The notes under the pieces: generated by a model
Told to the model about the DNA's origin: nothing
Databases searched by the model: none
What the model saw: the letters and a program-made list of their open reading frames with translations, nothing else
Shown: one piece after another, positions 52,765 through 62,653 of the stretch
Position numbering within the stretch: the first letter of the stretch is position 1
How the letters are laid out: every line of letters begins with the position of its first letter
Made by a program: the position numbers and the translations under genes
NCBI RefSeq assembly: GCF_001432305.1
Contig: NZ_KQ483358.1
Coordinates: forward strand, 186,001 to 250,000
Length of the DNA stretch: 64,000 nt
DNA from: Curvibacter sp. PAE-UM
Lineage (GTDB): Bacteria > Pseudomonadota > Gammaproteobacteria > Burkholderiales > Burkholderiaceae_C
Reading direction: 5' to 3'

Positions 52765-55490
52765 GGCATCCCCACTTTCTCGTTGCTTGATGATGCGCCG
52801 GCCCTTTGCGCCATGAAGTTGACGAAGGCCTGAGCCGCCATGGGGCGGGCGAAATGGTAACCCTGCGCCTCGTCACAGGAAATCTCGCGCAACAGGGCCA
52901 GCGTGGCCGCGTCTTCCACGCCTTCGGCAATGGTCCGCAGGTTCAGGCTGCCCGCCATCTGGACGATGGCACGCACGATCGCGGCATCGTCCGGGTCACT
53001 GGCCAGGTCGCGGATGAAACTCTGGTCGATCTTGAGCTTGTCGACATCGAAGCGCTTGAGGTAGGACAGGCTCGAATAGCCGGTCCCGAAGTCGTCGACC
53101 GACAGCTTCACCCCCAGCTGCTTGAGCCGGCGCACGCTGGTCAGCACGGTCTCGGTGTCGCCGATCAGGACGGACTCGGTCAACTCCAGCTCGAGCAGAT
53201 GCGGGTCGAAGCCGGTGGCCTGCAAGGCCTGGGCGATGGTCTGCTGCACCTCGCCGCGGCGGAACTGCACGGCCGAGAGGTTGACGGCCATGATCAGCGG
53301 CGGCAGACCGGCAGCGCGCCAGGCCATGGCCTGGCGGCAGGCTTCGTGGATCACCCAGTCACCGATCGGCACGATCAGGCCGCTGTCCTCGGCCACCGGG
53401 ATGAAACGCGACGGTGGAATCAGGCCGTCCTCGGGATGGCGCCAGCGCAGCAGGGCTTCGACCCCGATCACCCGACCGCTGGCCAGTTCGAACTGCGGCT
53501 GGAAGTGCAACTCGAATTCACCCTGGACGAGCGCACGCCGCAGCCCGCTCTTGAGGTGCAAGTGCTCGACGGCCTCGACATTCATCTGCTCATCGAAGAA
53601 ACGATAGTGGTTGCGCCCCGCATCCTTGGCGCGATACATCGCGGTATCCGCCTTCTTGAGCAGGGTCTCGAAATCGCGTCCGTCATCGGGATAAAGCGCC
53701 ACCCCGATCGACGCCGAGGTGGTGAGTTCATGACCGTCCACCGCGAAAGGCGACTGCAGGCGCTCGCGGATCTTGAGCAGCACGGGTGGGATGGCCTCGG
53801 TCCCGGCCAGGTCGGACAGTACCAGGAGGAATTCATCGCCCCCCTGGCGACTGATGGTGTCGGTCTCGCGCACGCATTCGCCCAGGCGACGGGCGATCTC
53901 CTTCAGCAGGGCGTCGCCCACGGCGTGACCGAGCGAATCGTTGATGGTCTTGAAATTATCCAGATCGAGAAACACCAGGGCCACCTTGCTGTGCGAGCGC
54001 TCGGCGTGGGCCAGCGCCTGGCCGAAACGATCCAGCAGCAACTGGCGATTGGGCAGGCCCGTGAGCACATCACGATAGGCCAGGAACTCAATCTGCTCCT
54101 CGGCCGCCTTGCGCTCCGTAATGTCGGAAGCAATGGCCAGGTAGCCCGTCACCTCGCCCCGGGCATCGCGCAAGGGCGCCAGGGTGGTGCTGAGATCGAA
54201 CAAGGTGCCGTCCTGTTTCTGGCGCCTCACTTCGAAATCGATGATGTTCTCGCCGCCCAGCACCCGGTCGCGCAGCTCCGCCGTCTCGCGCTCCTTGCCG
54301 GGCGGCACACTGAGCAGGGGCTTGCCGACGATCTGCTCGGCACGCCAGCCAAACAGTTTCTCGGCCGCCGGATTCCAGGCCGTGACGAAACCGCGACGGT
54401 CGCGCGTGTAGATCGCGAAGGGCGAGGAGCGGATGATGGTCTGGTTCAGCTGCTTTTCGGCGTCCAGCGTGCGGTAGGCCTGCTCGAGCGCGCCCACCGC
54501 CGCATACTGGCTGCGCCAGGTGCGGTGGATGAAAAGCGCAAACACGATGCTCACCAGCAGGAACAGCAGCACCATGGCGGCGGCCTTGTAGGCTTCGCCC
54601 CGCCAGGCCGCGAGATAGTCTGCTTCGGCCAGGCCGATGACCAGATGGTAGGACGTGCCCTGGACCCGGCGGTAGGAGGAAATCCGCTCGACGTTGTCGA
54701 CGATGGAGCGGGCCTTGTACGTGGCCTCCGTCCTTCCGCTGCGAACCAGTGCGCGCAATGCATCCGAACCGAAGGGCCGCCCCACGGTTTGCGACAACTC
54801 GCCCGGCAGGGGCTGCCTGACCACCAGCCTGAAATCCTCGTCGAACAGCGTGAACGAGCCGCTGGGCCCCACCTGCAAGGGGATGAACTGCTCGATGAAC
54901 AGGGTCAATGGCACGGAGCCCTGTACCACCCCGGCAAAACGGCCATCACGCTGCTGGATGGCACGTGCCAGGTTGAGCACCCACTTGCCACTGAGTCGCC
55001 CCTGCACCGGCTTGCCGATCACCAGCCCGGCGTCCGGGTCGGCCTGGAGCTGGAGAAAATAGTCGCGGTCGGCAATATTGAGCCGGCCGGCAGACTTGAC
55101 CCCGGTGCCGTGGCTCAGCCAGCCTTGCGCGTCGGCCACGCGCACCCCGTCCAGCTCGGGTAATCGCTGCAGCTTCTGCTCGATGAGCGCCTCGATCAGG
55201 GCCGAGGACACCATGCCGGGAGCGGACGCAGTGCGCGCAGCTTCACTGGCGACAGCCTGCAGGGCCTGGTCGATCACACGGATGGAGGCCGTGATGTCGT
55301 GCTCCATCAGGCGCGCCAGGTTGGCCGTGGTCACCCTGGCCTGGTCTTCGTACTGCAGTCGGCTCTGCTGCAGGGCCCAGAGGACAAAACCGATCAGACC
55401 CAGGTTGAAGACCACCACGGCAAGGACCAGCCGCGTCATGAAGTTGCGCAAGGCCGGTGCGGCAGTGGGGCGCGATGAGGGGGCTGGCAT
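52761..55490 (-). CDS. Membrane PAS-GGDEF-EAL protein with dCache sensor
   Basis: Cyclic-di-GMP turnover protein of about 909 residues. Helix 1 (about 18-40), a periplasmic dCache domain (about 50-295), helix 2 (about 303-322), a PAS domain (about 345-460), GGDEF (about 465-630) and EAL (about 645-895). The cyclase motif GGDEF is intact (550-554) and an RETD product-inhibition site lies five residues before it. EAL is intact (678-680), with [16 protein letters not shown] and AEGVED. Both activities are possible, unlike the GGNEF protein at 5306-7624. The start is probably ATG at 55490; a GTG three codons upstream is possible. Confidence 0.93.
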   Translation of the reverse strand: MPAPSSRPTAAPALRNFMTRLVLAVVVFNLGLIGFVLWALQQSRLQYEDQARVTTANLARLMEHDITASIRVIDQALQAVASEAARTASAPGMVSSALIEALIEQKLQRLPELDGVRVADAQGWLSHGTGVKSAGRLNIADRDYFLQLQADPDAGLVIGKPVQGRLSGKWVLNLARAIQQRDGRFAGVVQGSVPLTLFIEQFIPLQVGPSGSFTLFDEDFRLVVRQPLPGELSQTVGRPFGSDALRALVRSGRTEATYKARSIVDNVERISSYRRVQGTSYHLVIGLAEADYLAAWRGEAYKAAAMVLLFLLVSIVFALFIHRTWRSQYAAVGALEQAYRTLDAEKQLNQTIIRSSPFAIYTRDRRGFVTAWNPAAEKLFGWRAEQIVGKPLLSVPPGKERETAELRDRVLGGENIIDFEVRRQKQDGTLFDLSTTLAPLRDARGEVTGYLAIASDITERKAAEEQIEFLAYRDVLTGLPNRQLLLDRFGQALAHAERSHSKVALVFLDLDNFKTINDSLGHAVGDALLKEIARRLGECVRETDTISRQGGDEFLLVLSDLAGTEAIPPVLLKIRERLQSPFAVDGHELTTSASIGVALYPDDGRDFETLLKKADTAMYRAKDAGRNHYRFFDEQMNVEAVEHLHLKSGLRRALVQGEFELHFQPQFELASGRVIGVEALLRWRHPEDGLIPPSRFIPVAEDSGLIVPIGDWVIHEACRQAMAWRAAGLPPLIMAVNLSAVQFRRGEVQQTIAQALQATGFDPHLLELELTESVLIGDTETVLTSVRRLKQLGVKLSVDDFGTGYSSLSYLKRFDVDKLKIDQSFIRDLASDPDDAAIVRAIVQMAGSLNLRTIAEGVEDAATLALLREISCDEAQGYHFARPMAAQAFVNFMAQRAGASSSNEKVGMP

Positions 55491-55583
55491 GAAGGGCACA
55501 GGTGGTGGTGGCCTCTTGCGCTCAGCAGCAAGCGGCCTGTGTCATTGTGGACATGTCCCCGACCCGATGCAAGCGATGCCCTG

Positions 55584-55621
55584 GAAAACAAAAACCCCGG
55601 GGAAACACGGATTCCCCGGGG
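55584..55621 (-). terminator. Intrinsic terminator after htpX
   Basis: On the minus strand, CCCCGGGGAA (55621-55612) pairs with TTCCCCGGGG (55604-55595), followed by GTTTTTGTTTT-type U-rich sequence. It lies about 20 bases after the htpX stop. Confidence 0.88.
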
Positions 55622-55640
55622 TCGATGTCCAGTTCAGGGC

Positions 55641-56516
55641 TCAGCCTTGCGCGTTCTGCAGCGCAGCAATGCGCTCTTCGATCGGCGGGTGCGTCGAGAA
55701 CAGCTGGCCGATGCCACCGGCAATGCCCATGGCGGCCATGCTCTTGGGCAACTCGGCCGTGTGCAGCCCGCCCAGGCGGGCCAGCGCGTTGATCATGGGC
55801 TGGCGACGGCCCATCAGCTGGGCCGCACCGGCGTCGGCGCGGAATTCGCGCTGACGCGAGAACCAGGCCACGATGATGGCGGCCAGGACGCCCAGAAGGA
55901 TGTCCATCACGATGGTGGTGACGAAATAGCCGATGCCCGGGCCCGAGCTTTCATCGTCGTTGCGGCGCAGGAAGCTGTCCACGGCGTAGCCGACCACACG
56001 GCTGATGAACACGACGAAGGTGTTCATCACACCCTGGATCAGGGTCATGGTGACCATGTCGCCGTTGGCGATGTGGGCCACTTCGTGGCCGATCACGGCC
56101 TCCACCTCTTCACGCGTCATGTTGCGCAGCAGGCCAGTGGAGACGGCCACCAGGGCCGAGTTCTTGAAGGCGCCGGTGGCGAAGGCGTTGGGGTCGCCTT
56201 CGAAGATGCCGACTTCAGGCATGCCGATGCCGGCCTGGTCGGCAAACTTTCGCACGGTGTTGACGATCCACGCTTCGTCCGGCGTCTGGGGTTGCTCGAT
56301 GATCTGCACGCCAGCGCTCCACTTGGCCACGGGCTTGCTGATCAGCAGCGAGATGATGGCGCCGCCGAAGCCCATGATGAGCGCGAAGCCCAGCAACGCG
56401 CCCAGGTTCAGGCCATTGGCCGTCAGGAACTTGTTGACGCCCAGCAGGCTGGCCACGATGCCCAGCACCACCACCACGGCAAGGTTGGTCAGGACGAACA
56501 GAATGATGCGTTTCAT
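55641..56516 (-). CDS. htpX: Protease HtpX
   Basis: Membrane-bound M48 zinc peptidase (291 aa) that degrades misfolded membrane proteins. Two N-terminal helices (about 4-24 and 33-55) are followed by the active site [15 protein letters not shown], two more helices, and the third zinc ligand in [17 protein letters not shown]. The C-terminus [13 protein letters not shown] is typical. Start ATG at 56516 with ribosome site AGAAGGAAA; a longer reading is rejected. A strong terminator follows. Confidence 0.97.
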   Translation of the reverse strand: MKRIILFVLTNLAVVVVLGIVASLLGVNKFLTANGLNLGALLGFALIMGFGGAIISLLISKPVAKWSAGVQIIEQPQTPDEAWIVNTVRKFADQAGIGMPEVGIFEGDPNAFATGAFKNSALVAVSTGLLRNMTREEVEAVIGHEVAHIANGDMVTMTLIQGVMNTFVVFISRVVGYAVDSFLRRNDDESSGPGIGYFVTTIVMDILLGVLAAIIVAWFSRQREFRADAGAAQLMGRRQPMINALARLGGLHTAELPKSMAAMGIAGGIGQLFSTHPPIEERIAALQNAQG

Positions 56517-56633
56517 GGTTTCCTTCTCATACAGCCCGACACAGGCGGACCGATGGCGCAAATGGTAAGGGTGAATGTGGCGAATTCAAGCGCAGGCGCT
56601 CCATTTCCACACCATTTGTGGCGATTTGAGCGC

Positions 56634-57371
56634 TCACGTCCCTCGCGGCGGGCGGAAGACTTGTGCATCGGCATAAAAGACCGGTGCCTCGTTCGGCAGC
56701 CACCAGCCGGGCACGCCCAGTACCGGCAGCGGCACGAAGGGCTTGCCGGCCAGCGTGGGCGCCTGCAGATCCTGCGCCAGCCAGGCATCGAGCGTGGCCG
56801 GCGCCAGCTCCGGCGGCACACGGTAGACGTGGGCCGTGATGGCCTTGCGTGGTGACACCAGCTTTTCCAGCAGGGCATGACCGAACAGCGTCAGCCGGGC
56901 CTGCCCCCACATCGGCCGCAGGGTGATGAAAAGACGCACCCAGTCGCGCGCTGCCAGCGCGTCCCACAGCGCGTCGGGGGCCTGCAGCAAGGCCGCGTTT
57001 TCATCGAACACGGTGATGGCGTCCCGCACCGGGCCGCGCACGGGCAACACACCATCGGCCGCGATCTGCGCCGCCTGCAATGCGTTAAGGCGCCGCTTGG
57101 TCTGCGGAAAGTGCAACCAGGCCAGGCCGTTGAAGAAATCGTGCAGGCCGTCGCGGGTGGGCACACGCTGCTGCTCGAAAATGAATTGCTCGTAGGCCAG
57201 GCCCGCCGGCAGTTCGGCCTGGGGCACGAAACGCACCGGGGCACCCGCGCCATCGAGAACTTCGGCGCAGCTGCAACCGGCAGCGACCTGCTGCGCCAGC
57301 GGTTCGCCGACCGCACGATACGGCGCCAGCCAGGGCGCCGCCCAATCGATGCCAGGCAGCTCGCCGGCCAT
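56634..57371 (-). CDS. DUF3025 family protein
   Basis: Cytoplasmic protein of 245 residues. DUF3025 features are visible: FVPQAELPAGLAYEQFIFEQ, RDGLHDFFNGLAWLHFPQTKRRLNALQ (two parts joined around DFFNGLAW), ITVFDENAALL, and TLFGHALLEKL. Function unknown. The start ATG overlaps by one base the stop of the NYN gene (TGATG), so both are probably co-transcribed with pyrC. Confidence 0.85.
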   Translation of the reverse strand: MAGELPGIDWAAPWLAPYRAVGEPLAQQVAAGCSCAEVLDGAGAPVRFVPQAELPAGLAYEQFIFEQQRVPTRDGLHDFFNGLAWLHFPQTKRRLNALQAAQIAADGVLPVRGPVRDAITVFDENAALLQAPDALWDALAARDWVRLFITLRPMWGQARLTLFGHALLEKLVSPRKAITAHVYRVPPELAPATLDAWLAQDLQAPTLAGKPFVPLPVLGVPGWWLPNEAPVFYADAQVFRPPRGT

Positions 57372-58147
57372 CAGGCGCGAGCGGGTTTGCCCTGGCGCTT
57401 GTCCCGGACCGAGACCTGGGACGTCCCTTCGTGGCTCATCTCGAACAGCTGCGTGGCCGCCAGCAACTTGGTGAGGGTCGCGTAGCCATAGTTGCGCGAA
57501 TCAAAGGAGGCCTGGTTGCCGATCTGCTGACCGACCGCCCCGACCCGCGCCCAGCCACTTTCGTCGGCCGCCGCCTGCACGGCATGGCGCAAGAGCGTCA
57601 CCAGCTTGGCATCCTGCTTGAGCTGTGCCGTCGTCACGCGCAAGGGTGCCGCCGGCGCCGCTTCGCCGGACTCACCCGCCTCGCCCAGCTCCTCGACCCC
57701 GAGCTTCTCCAGGAACAGGAAACGCGAGCAGGCATTGACAAAAGGTTCCGGCGTCTTGGCGGCGCCAAAGCCGTACACTGCCGCGCCCTTGGCGCGCAGG
57801 TGCATCACCAGGGGCGTGAAGTCGGCGTCCGAGGAGACGATGCCAAAGGCATCGGGCCGGTCGGTGTAGAGCAGCTCCAGCGCATCGATCACCATTGCCA
57901 TGTCGCTGGCGTTCTTGCCCTTGGAATAGTCGAACTGCTGCATGGGACGGATGGCATGCTCATGCAGTTTTTCTTCCCAGCCCTTGAGCTCGGACTTCTT
58001 CCAGTTGCCGTAGGCGCGGCGCACATTGGTGACGCCGAAGGTGGACAACTCGGTCAGGATCAGCCCGATCTTGGCCGCCGGCGCATTGTCGGCATCGATC
58101 AGCAGCGCAATGTGCGCTTCCGGTCGCAGCGTTTCCCGCGCGCTCAC
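57371..58147 (-). CDS. NYN-domain (LabA-like PIN) protein with LOTUS-type C-terminus
   Basis: Putative ribonuclease-fold protein of about 258 residues. The NYN/PIN core has acidic residues in [31 protein letters not shown] and [19 protein letters not shown]. The C-terminal ~75 residues ([41 protein letters not shown]) resemble an OST-HTH/LOTUS RNA-binding domain. The start GTG at 58147 overlaps the pyrC stop as GTGA; another GTG at 58159 is possible. The RNA target is unknown. Confidence 0.87.
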   Translation of the reverse strand: MSARETLRPEAHIALLIDADNAPAAKIGLILTELSTFGVTNVRRAYGNWKKSELKGWEEKLHEHAIRPMQQFDYSKGKNASDMAMVIDALELLYTDRPDAFGIVSSDADFTPLVMHLRAKGAAVYGFGAAKTPEPFVNACSRFLFLEKLGVEELGEAGESGEAAPAAPLRVTTAQLKQDAKLVTLLRHAVQAAADESGWARVGAVGQQIGNQASFDSRNYGYATLTKLLAATQLFEMSHEGTSQVSVRDKRQGKPARA

Positions 58148-59175
58148 ACCAATCTCCACGGCAGGGCTTCGCCCGAACGCAGGGGCTTGAGTTCGGCCTC
58201 GCCAAAGGGGAAACTCTCGGGCGGTGTCCAGCTCTCGCGACGCAGCGTGATGGAACCCGTGTTGCGCGGCAGGCCGTAGAAATCGGCGCCGAAGAAGCTG
58301 GCAAAACCCTCCAGCTTGTCCAGAGCACCGGCGGCGTCGAAGGCCTCGGCGTACATCTCGATGGCGGCGTGCGCGGTATAACAGCCGGCGCAGCCGGTGG
58401 CGTGTTCCTTGAGGTGCACCGGGTGCGGCGCGCTGTCGGTTCCCAGGAAGAACTTCGGGCTGCCGCTGGTGGCCGCAGCCACCAGGGCCAGTCTGTGCAC
58501 TTCCCTTTTCAGCACGGGCAGGCAGTAGTAGTGCGGGCGGATGCCGCCGGTGAAGATGGCGTTGCGGTTGTAGAGCAGGTGGTGCGCGGTGATGGTGGCG
58601 CCGGTGTACTTGTCGCTCTCCGCCACGTACTGCGCAGCTTCTTTCGTCGTGATGTGCTCGAACACGATCTTGAGTTCGGGGAAGTCGCGGCGCAGGGGTT
58701 TCAACTGCTGCTCGATGAACACGGCCTCGCGGTCGAACAGATCGATCTCGGGACTGGTCACCTCGCCGTGCACCAGCAACAGCAGGCCCTCGCGCTGCAT
58801 GGCCTCCAGCGTCTTGTAGGTCTTGCGGATGTCGGTCACGCCGGCATCGCTGTTGGTGGTGGCGCCGGCCGGGTAGAGCTTGCAGGCCACCACGCCGGCC
58901 GCCCTGGCGCGCTCGATTTCCTCGGGCGGCAGGTTGTCGGTGAGGTAGAGCGTCATCAGCGGCTCGAAAGTCACCCCTGCCGGCACGGCGGCACGGATGC
59001 GCGCGCGGTAGTGCGCGGCCTCGTTGGCCGTGGTCACCGGCGGCTTGAGGTTGGGCATGATGATGGCGCGACCAAACTGGCGCGCCGTGTGCGGCACCAC
59101 GGTGGCCAGCGCCGCACCGTCGCGCACGTGCAGGTGCCAGTCGTCCGGGCGGGTGAGGGTGATTTCCTGTGTCAT
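58144..59175 (-). CDS. pyrC: Dihydroorotase (class II)
   Basis: Zinc enzyme (343 aa) of pyrimidine synthesis that cyclises carbamoyl aspartate. Metal ligands lie in [10 protein letters not shown], the carboxylated Lys in [17 protein letters not shown], His residues in LLLLVHGEV and [10 protein letters not shown], and the catalytic Asp in LGTDSAPH. Length and motifs match the PyrC (not AllB/PyrX) group. It is followed by the NYN and DUF3025 genes. Confidence 0.97.
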   Translation of the reverse strand: MTQEITLTRPDDWHLHVRDGAALATVVPHTARQFGRAIIMPNLKPPVTTANEAAHYRARIRAAVPAGVTFEPLMTLYLTDNLPPEEIERARAAGVVACKLYPAGATTNSDAGVTDIRKTYKTLEAMQREGLLLLVHGEVTSPEIDLFDREAVFIEQQLKPLRRDFPELKIVFEHITTKEAAQYVAESDKYTGATITAHHLLYNRNAIFTGGIRPHYYCLPVLKREVHRLALVAAATSGSPKFFLGTDSAPHPVHLKEHATGCAGCYTAHAAIEMYAEAFDAAGALDKLEGFASFFGADFYGLPRNTGSITLRRESWTPPESFPFGEAELKPLRSGEALPWRLV

Positions 59176-59249
59176 GCCGCTATTGTCCCAAAATCAAGGC
59201 GCTACGCGGAATGGCGGGAAGCGACATCAGGCGGGGTGTCGTGCGCCCG

Positions 59250-59349
59250 CAGAAGGCCCGGGGCGAGCGCCGCCGCTCATGTCCCCCGCGGCAGGCTACG
59301 CCCGCCGCTCCTCCTTGACTTCGCTCTGGCGCCCACCCCGGACCTTCTG
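59250..59349 (-). repeat. Element D: 100-bp imperfect palindrome after gltL
   Basis: Arms of 22 bp (59250-59271 and 59328-59349; CAGAAGG(C/T)CCGGGG(C/T)G(A/G)GCGCC) are inverted with three differences. In RNA copied from the minus strand, the gltL direction, all three become G-U wobble pairs, so the stem is complete there. It lies 31 bp after the gltL stop in the 204-bp gap to pyrC. There is no U-tract. Confidence 0.6.
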
Positions 59350-59379
59350 CTGGAGACCTTGGTACGCCACCGTCCAAAG

Positions 59380-60117
<738 letters not shown>

Positions 60118-60126
60118 TTTGTTCTC

Positions 60127-60795
60127 CTAGCGCACGATGGCAATGCGGGCCTGCAGGCGCTTGACGCTCCACGACAGGGCAAAGCAGATCACGAAATACA
60201 CCACGGCCGCCAGCAGGTAGGCCTCTTCGGGCCGGCCGTAGATCTTGCCGGCGTTGGTGAAACCCTTAAGCAGGTCGTAGGCACCAATGGCGTAGACCAG
60301 CGAGGTGTCCTGGAACAGGATGATGGTCTGCGTCAGCAGCACCGGTAGCATGTTGCGGAAGGCCTGCGGCAGCACCACCAGGCGCATGTTCTGGCCATAA
60401 CTCATGCCCAGGGCCTGACCGGCAAAGACCTGGCCGCGCGGGATGGACTGGATGCCCGCGCGCATGATCTCGCTGAAGTAGGCCGCCTCGAAAGCGATGA
60501 AGGTGATGATGGCCGAGATCTCGGCACCGATGGGCTTGCCGATCAGGAAAGGGATCAGCAGGAAGAACCAGAGGATCACCATCACCAGCGGGATGGAGCG
60601 CATGCCGTTGACGTAGATGGTGGCCGGCAGCATCAGCACCTTGCGGCCCGACAGGCGCATGAGCGCCAGCAGGGTACCAAAGACGATGCCGCCCAGCGTG
60701 GCAATGAGGGTCAGCTTGATGCTGAACCACAAGCCGCCCAGCACGAACTTGCTGATGATGTCCCAGCTCAGGAAGGTGAGGTCGAGACCCAACAT
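60127..60795 (-). CDS. gltK: Glutamate/aspartate ABC transporter permease GltK
   Basis: Membrane permease of 222 residues with about five helices. The EAA loop is seen as RAGIQSIPRGQVFAGQALGMSYGQN (two halves, RAGIQSIPRGQ and AGQALGMSYGQ), with VVLPQAFRNMLPVL, typical of His/Glu-type permeases. The ATG at 60795 is preceded by GGGGGA and lies 1 bp after gltJ. A longer upstream reading overlaps gltJ and is rejected. Confidence 0.95.
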   Translation of the reverse strand: MLGLDLTFLSWDIISKFVLGGLWFSIKLTLIATLGGIVFGTLLALMRLSGRKVLMLPATIYVNGMRSIPLVMVILWFFLLIPFLIGKPIGAEISAIITFIAFEAAYFSEIMRAGIQSIPRGQVFAGQALGMSYGQNMRLVVLPQAFRNMLPVLLTQTIILFQDTSLVYAIGAYDLLKGFTNAGKIYGRPEEAYLLAAVVYFVICFALSWSVKRLQARIAIVR

Positions 60796-60796
60796 A

Positions 60797-61519
60797 TCAG
60801 TGTCCCCCGCCGGTGCCGCCCGCGACGATGAAGCCGGGGATCTGCACCCGCTTCTCGATATAAGCAAAGACACGGTTGACCGCGAAGGCCGACAGCATGT
60901 ACAGGCCCGTCACGGCCAGGTAGACCTCGACACCGCGCGAAGTCTCCTCCTGCGCCTGCATGGCGAACATGGTCAGTTCGGCGATCGACACGGCAAAGGC
61001 CACGGCCGAGTTCTTCAGCAGGTTCATGGACTCACTGGTCAACGGCGGCAGGATGATGCGGAAAGCCATGGGCAGGATCACGTAGCGGTAGGCCTGCGCC
61101 GTGGTGAAACCCATGGCCAGGGCCGCGTAGCGCTGCCCGCGCGGCAGGGCCTGGATGCCGGCGCGCACCTGCTCGGCGATGCGCGCCGAGGTGAAGAAAC
61201 CGAGGGCGAAGACCACCAGCACGAAGCCCGGCACCTGCTGGAAGACGGGAAACATCTTGGGCACCACGAAATACCAGAGGAAGACCTGCACCAGCAAGGG
61301 GATGTTGCGGAACAGTTCAACCCAAGCCGTGGCCAGGCGCACCACCCAGGGGCTGTCCTGCAGGGTGCGCAGCGTGCCCATGAGGGCGCCCATCACCATG
61401 GCCACCACCCAGGAACTGCCGGCCACGGCCAGCGTCCAGCCCCAGGCATCGACCATCCATTCCAGATAGGTGCGGCCGCTGCCGTCGTCGTTGAGGAATA
61501 CCTGCCAGTCCCAGCTCAT
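60797..61519 (-). CDS. gltJ: Glutamate/aspartate ABC transporter permease GltJ
   Basis: Membrane permease of 240 residues with about five helices (first about 28-50). EAA loop RAGIQALPRGQRYAALAMGF and VILPMAFRIILPPLTSES are diagnostic. The pair GltJ/GltK forms the channel of the transporter. It begins 115 bp after gltI, beyond a hairpin. Confidence 0.95.
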   Translation of the reverse strand: MSWDWQVFLNDDGSGRTYLEWMVDAWGWTLAVAGSSWVVAMVMGALMGTLRTLQDSPWVVRLATAWVELFRNIPLLVQVFLWYFVVPKMFPVFQQVPGFVLVVFALGFFTSARIAEQVRAGIQALPRGQRYAALAMGFTTAQAYRYVILPMAFRIILPPLTSESMNLLKNSAVAFAVSIAELTMFAMQAQEETSRGVEVYLAVTGLYMLSAFAVNRVFAYIEKRVQIPGFIVAGGTGGGH

Positions 61520-61573
61520 GTGCGGTGTCTCCGTATGGCCTGACGCGTATTGCGCCGCCCTCCATGCACAAGC

Positions 61574-61608
61574 AAAAACCCCGCCCGGATGGTGTCCGGA
61601 GCGGGGTT
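61574..61608 (-). terminator. Hairpin terminator/attenuator between gltI and gltJ
   Basis: On the minus strand AACCCCGCTCCGGA (61608-61595) pairs with TCCGGGCGGGGTT (61589-61577), with one bulge, followed by TTTGC. It should terminate part of the transcripts after gltI and so give more binding protein than membrane subunits, a common arrangement in ABC uptake operons. Confidence 0.75.
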
Positions 61609-61633
61609 CAAGCTGTGCACGGTCCTGCGCCCT

Positions 61634-62533
61634 TTATTTCTTGGCGTACTCTTCCATGGGCTTGTCGTTGGGGGCAGCCCAGGCACCCTTGACGCTTTCG
61701 CTCGCGGCCAGGCCCACCTTGGCATTCTTGGGCGGGATGGGCTGCATGAACCACTTGTCGTAGATCTTGGCGATCTCGCCGGACTTCATCAGGTCTTTGA
61801 GCGTGTCGTCAGCCAGCTTCTTGAAGGCCGGGTCGTCCTTGCGCATCATGATGGCGATGGGTTCGACCGACAGCACCTCGCCGGCGATGCGGAAATCGGC
61901 CGGGTTCTTGGCGTTGGCGATGTTGCCGGCCAGGATGGAGCCGTCCATCACGAAAGCGTCGGCGCGACCGGATTCGAGCAGCAGGAAGCTGTCGGCATGG
62001 TCCTTGCCGTAGATCTCATTGAAGTTGACGCCGGTGGCGCGCTCGTTCTTGCGCAGCGTCTGCACCGAGGTAGTGCCGGTGGTGGTGGCCACGTTCTTGC
62101 CATTGAGCTGGGCAATCGAGGTCAGGCCGGAATTGGCCTTGACCGCCATGCGCACTTCCTCCACGAAGGTGGTCACGGCAAAAGCCACGTCCTTCTGGCG
62201 GGTCGCGTTGTTGGTGGTGGAGCCGCACTCGATGTCGACGGTGCCGTTCTGCGTCAGCGGGATGCGGTTCTGCGAGGTCACCGACTGGTACTTCAGGTCC
62301 AGCTTCCTGCCGACGGCCTTCTCCACATTGGCCACGATGCGCTGGCACAGCTCGACGTGGAAGCCGGCGTACTTGCCGTCACCCAAGGTGTAGGACAGGG
62401 CGCCCGACGAATCGCGCACCCCCATGGTGATGCTGCCCGAAGCCTTGACCTTGGCCAGGGTGTCGTTGGCCTGGGCGTGTGCGCCCGCTGCGAAGGTGGT
62501 GGCGATGGCGAGTGCCAGCAGATGCTTCTTCAT
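61634..62533 (-). CDS. gltI: Glutamate/aspartate-binding periplasmic protein
   Basis: Solute-binding protein (299 aa) with signal peptide (MKKHLLALAIATTFAAGAHA). Family-3 features: GVRDSSGALSYTLGDGKYAGFHVELC (split as GVRDSSGALSYTLGDG and YAGFHVELC), IPLTQNGTVDIECGSTTNN, FVEEVRMAV and GKNVATTTGTTS. The match to GltI of the glutamate/aspartate system is good, though other acidic amino acids are possible. ATG at 62533 has GGAG upstream. Confidence 0.95.
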   Translation of the reverse strand: MKKHLLALAIATTFAAGAHAQANDTLAKVKASGSITMGVRDSSGALSYTLGDGKYAGFHVELCQRIVANVEKAVGRKLDLKYQSVTSQNRIPLTQNGTVDIECGSTTNNATRQKDVAFAVTTFVEEVRMAVKANSGLTSIAQLNGKNVATTTGTTSVQTLRKNERATGVNFNEIYGKDHADSFLLLESGRADAFVMDGSILAGNIANAKNPADFRIAGEVLSVEPIAIMMRKDDPAFKKLADDTLKDLMKSGEIAKIYDKWFMQPIPPKNAKVGLAASESVKGAWAAPNDKPMEEYAKK

Positions 62534-62610
62534 GCGTAACTCCTAAAAAAGAGAAAAGTCAGACTGTGAGTATCCAGCAAATCCCGTGCCGGGATATGCC
62601 CCCTAGGGTG

Positions 62611-62640
62611 ATTAAAGAGCGGCGGCCGTCATTTTGGCAA
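62611..62640 (-). promoter_or_regulatory. Candidate gltI promoter
   Basis: TTGCCA (62640-62635) and TTTAAT (62616-62611) on the minus strand are 18 bp apart; each differs from the sigma-70 consensus at one position. They lie 78 bp before the gltI start. Prediction only. Confidence 0.6.
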
Positions 62641-62653
62641 CACAGGTCTACCC

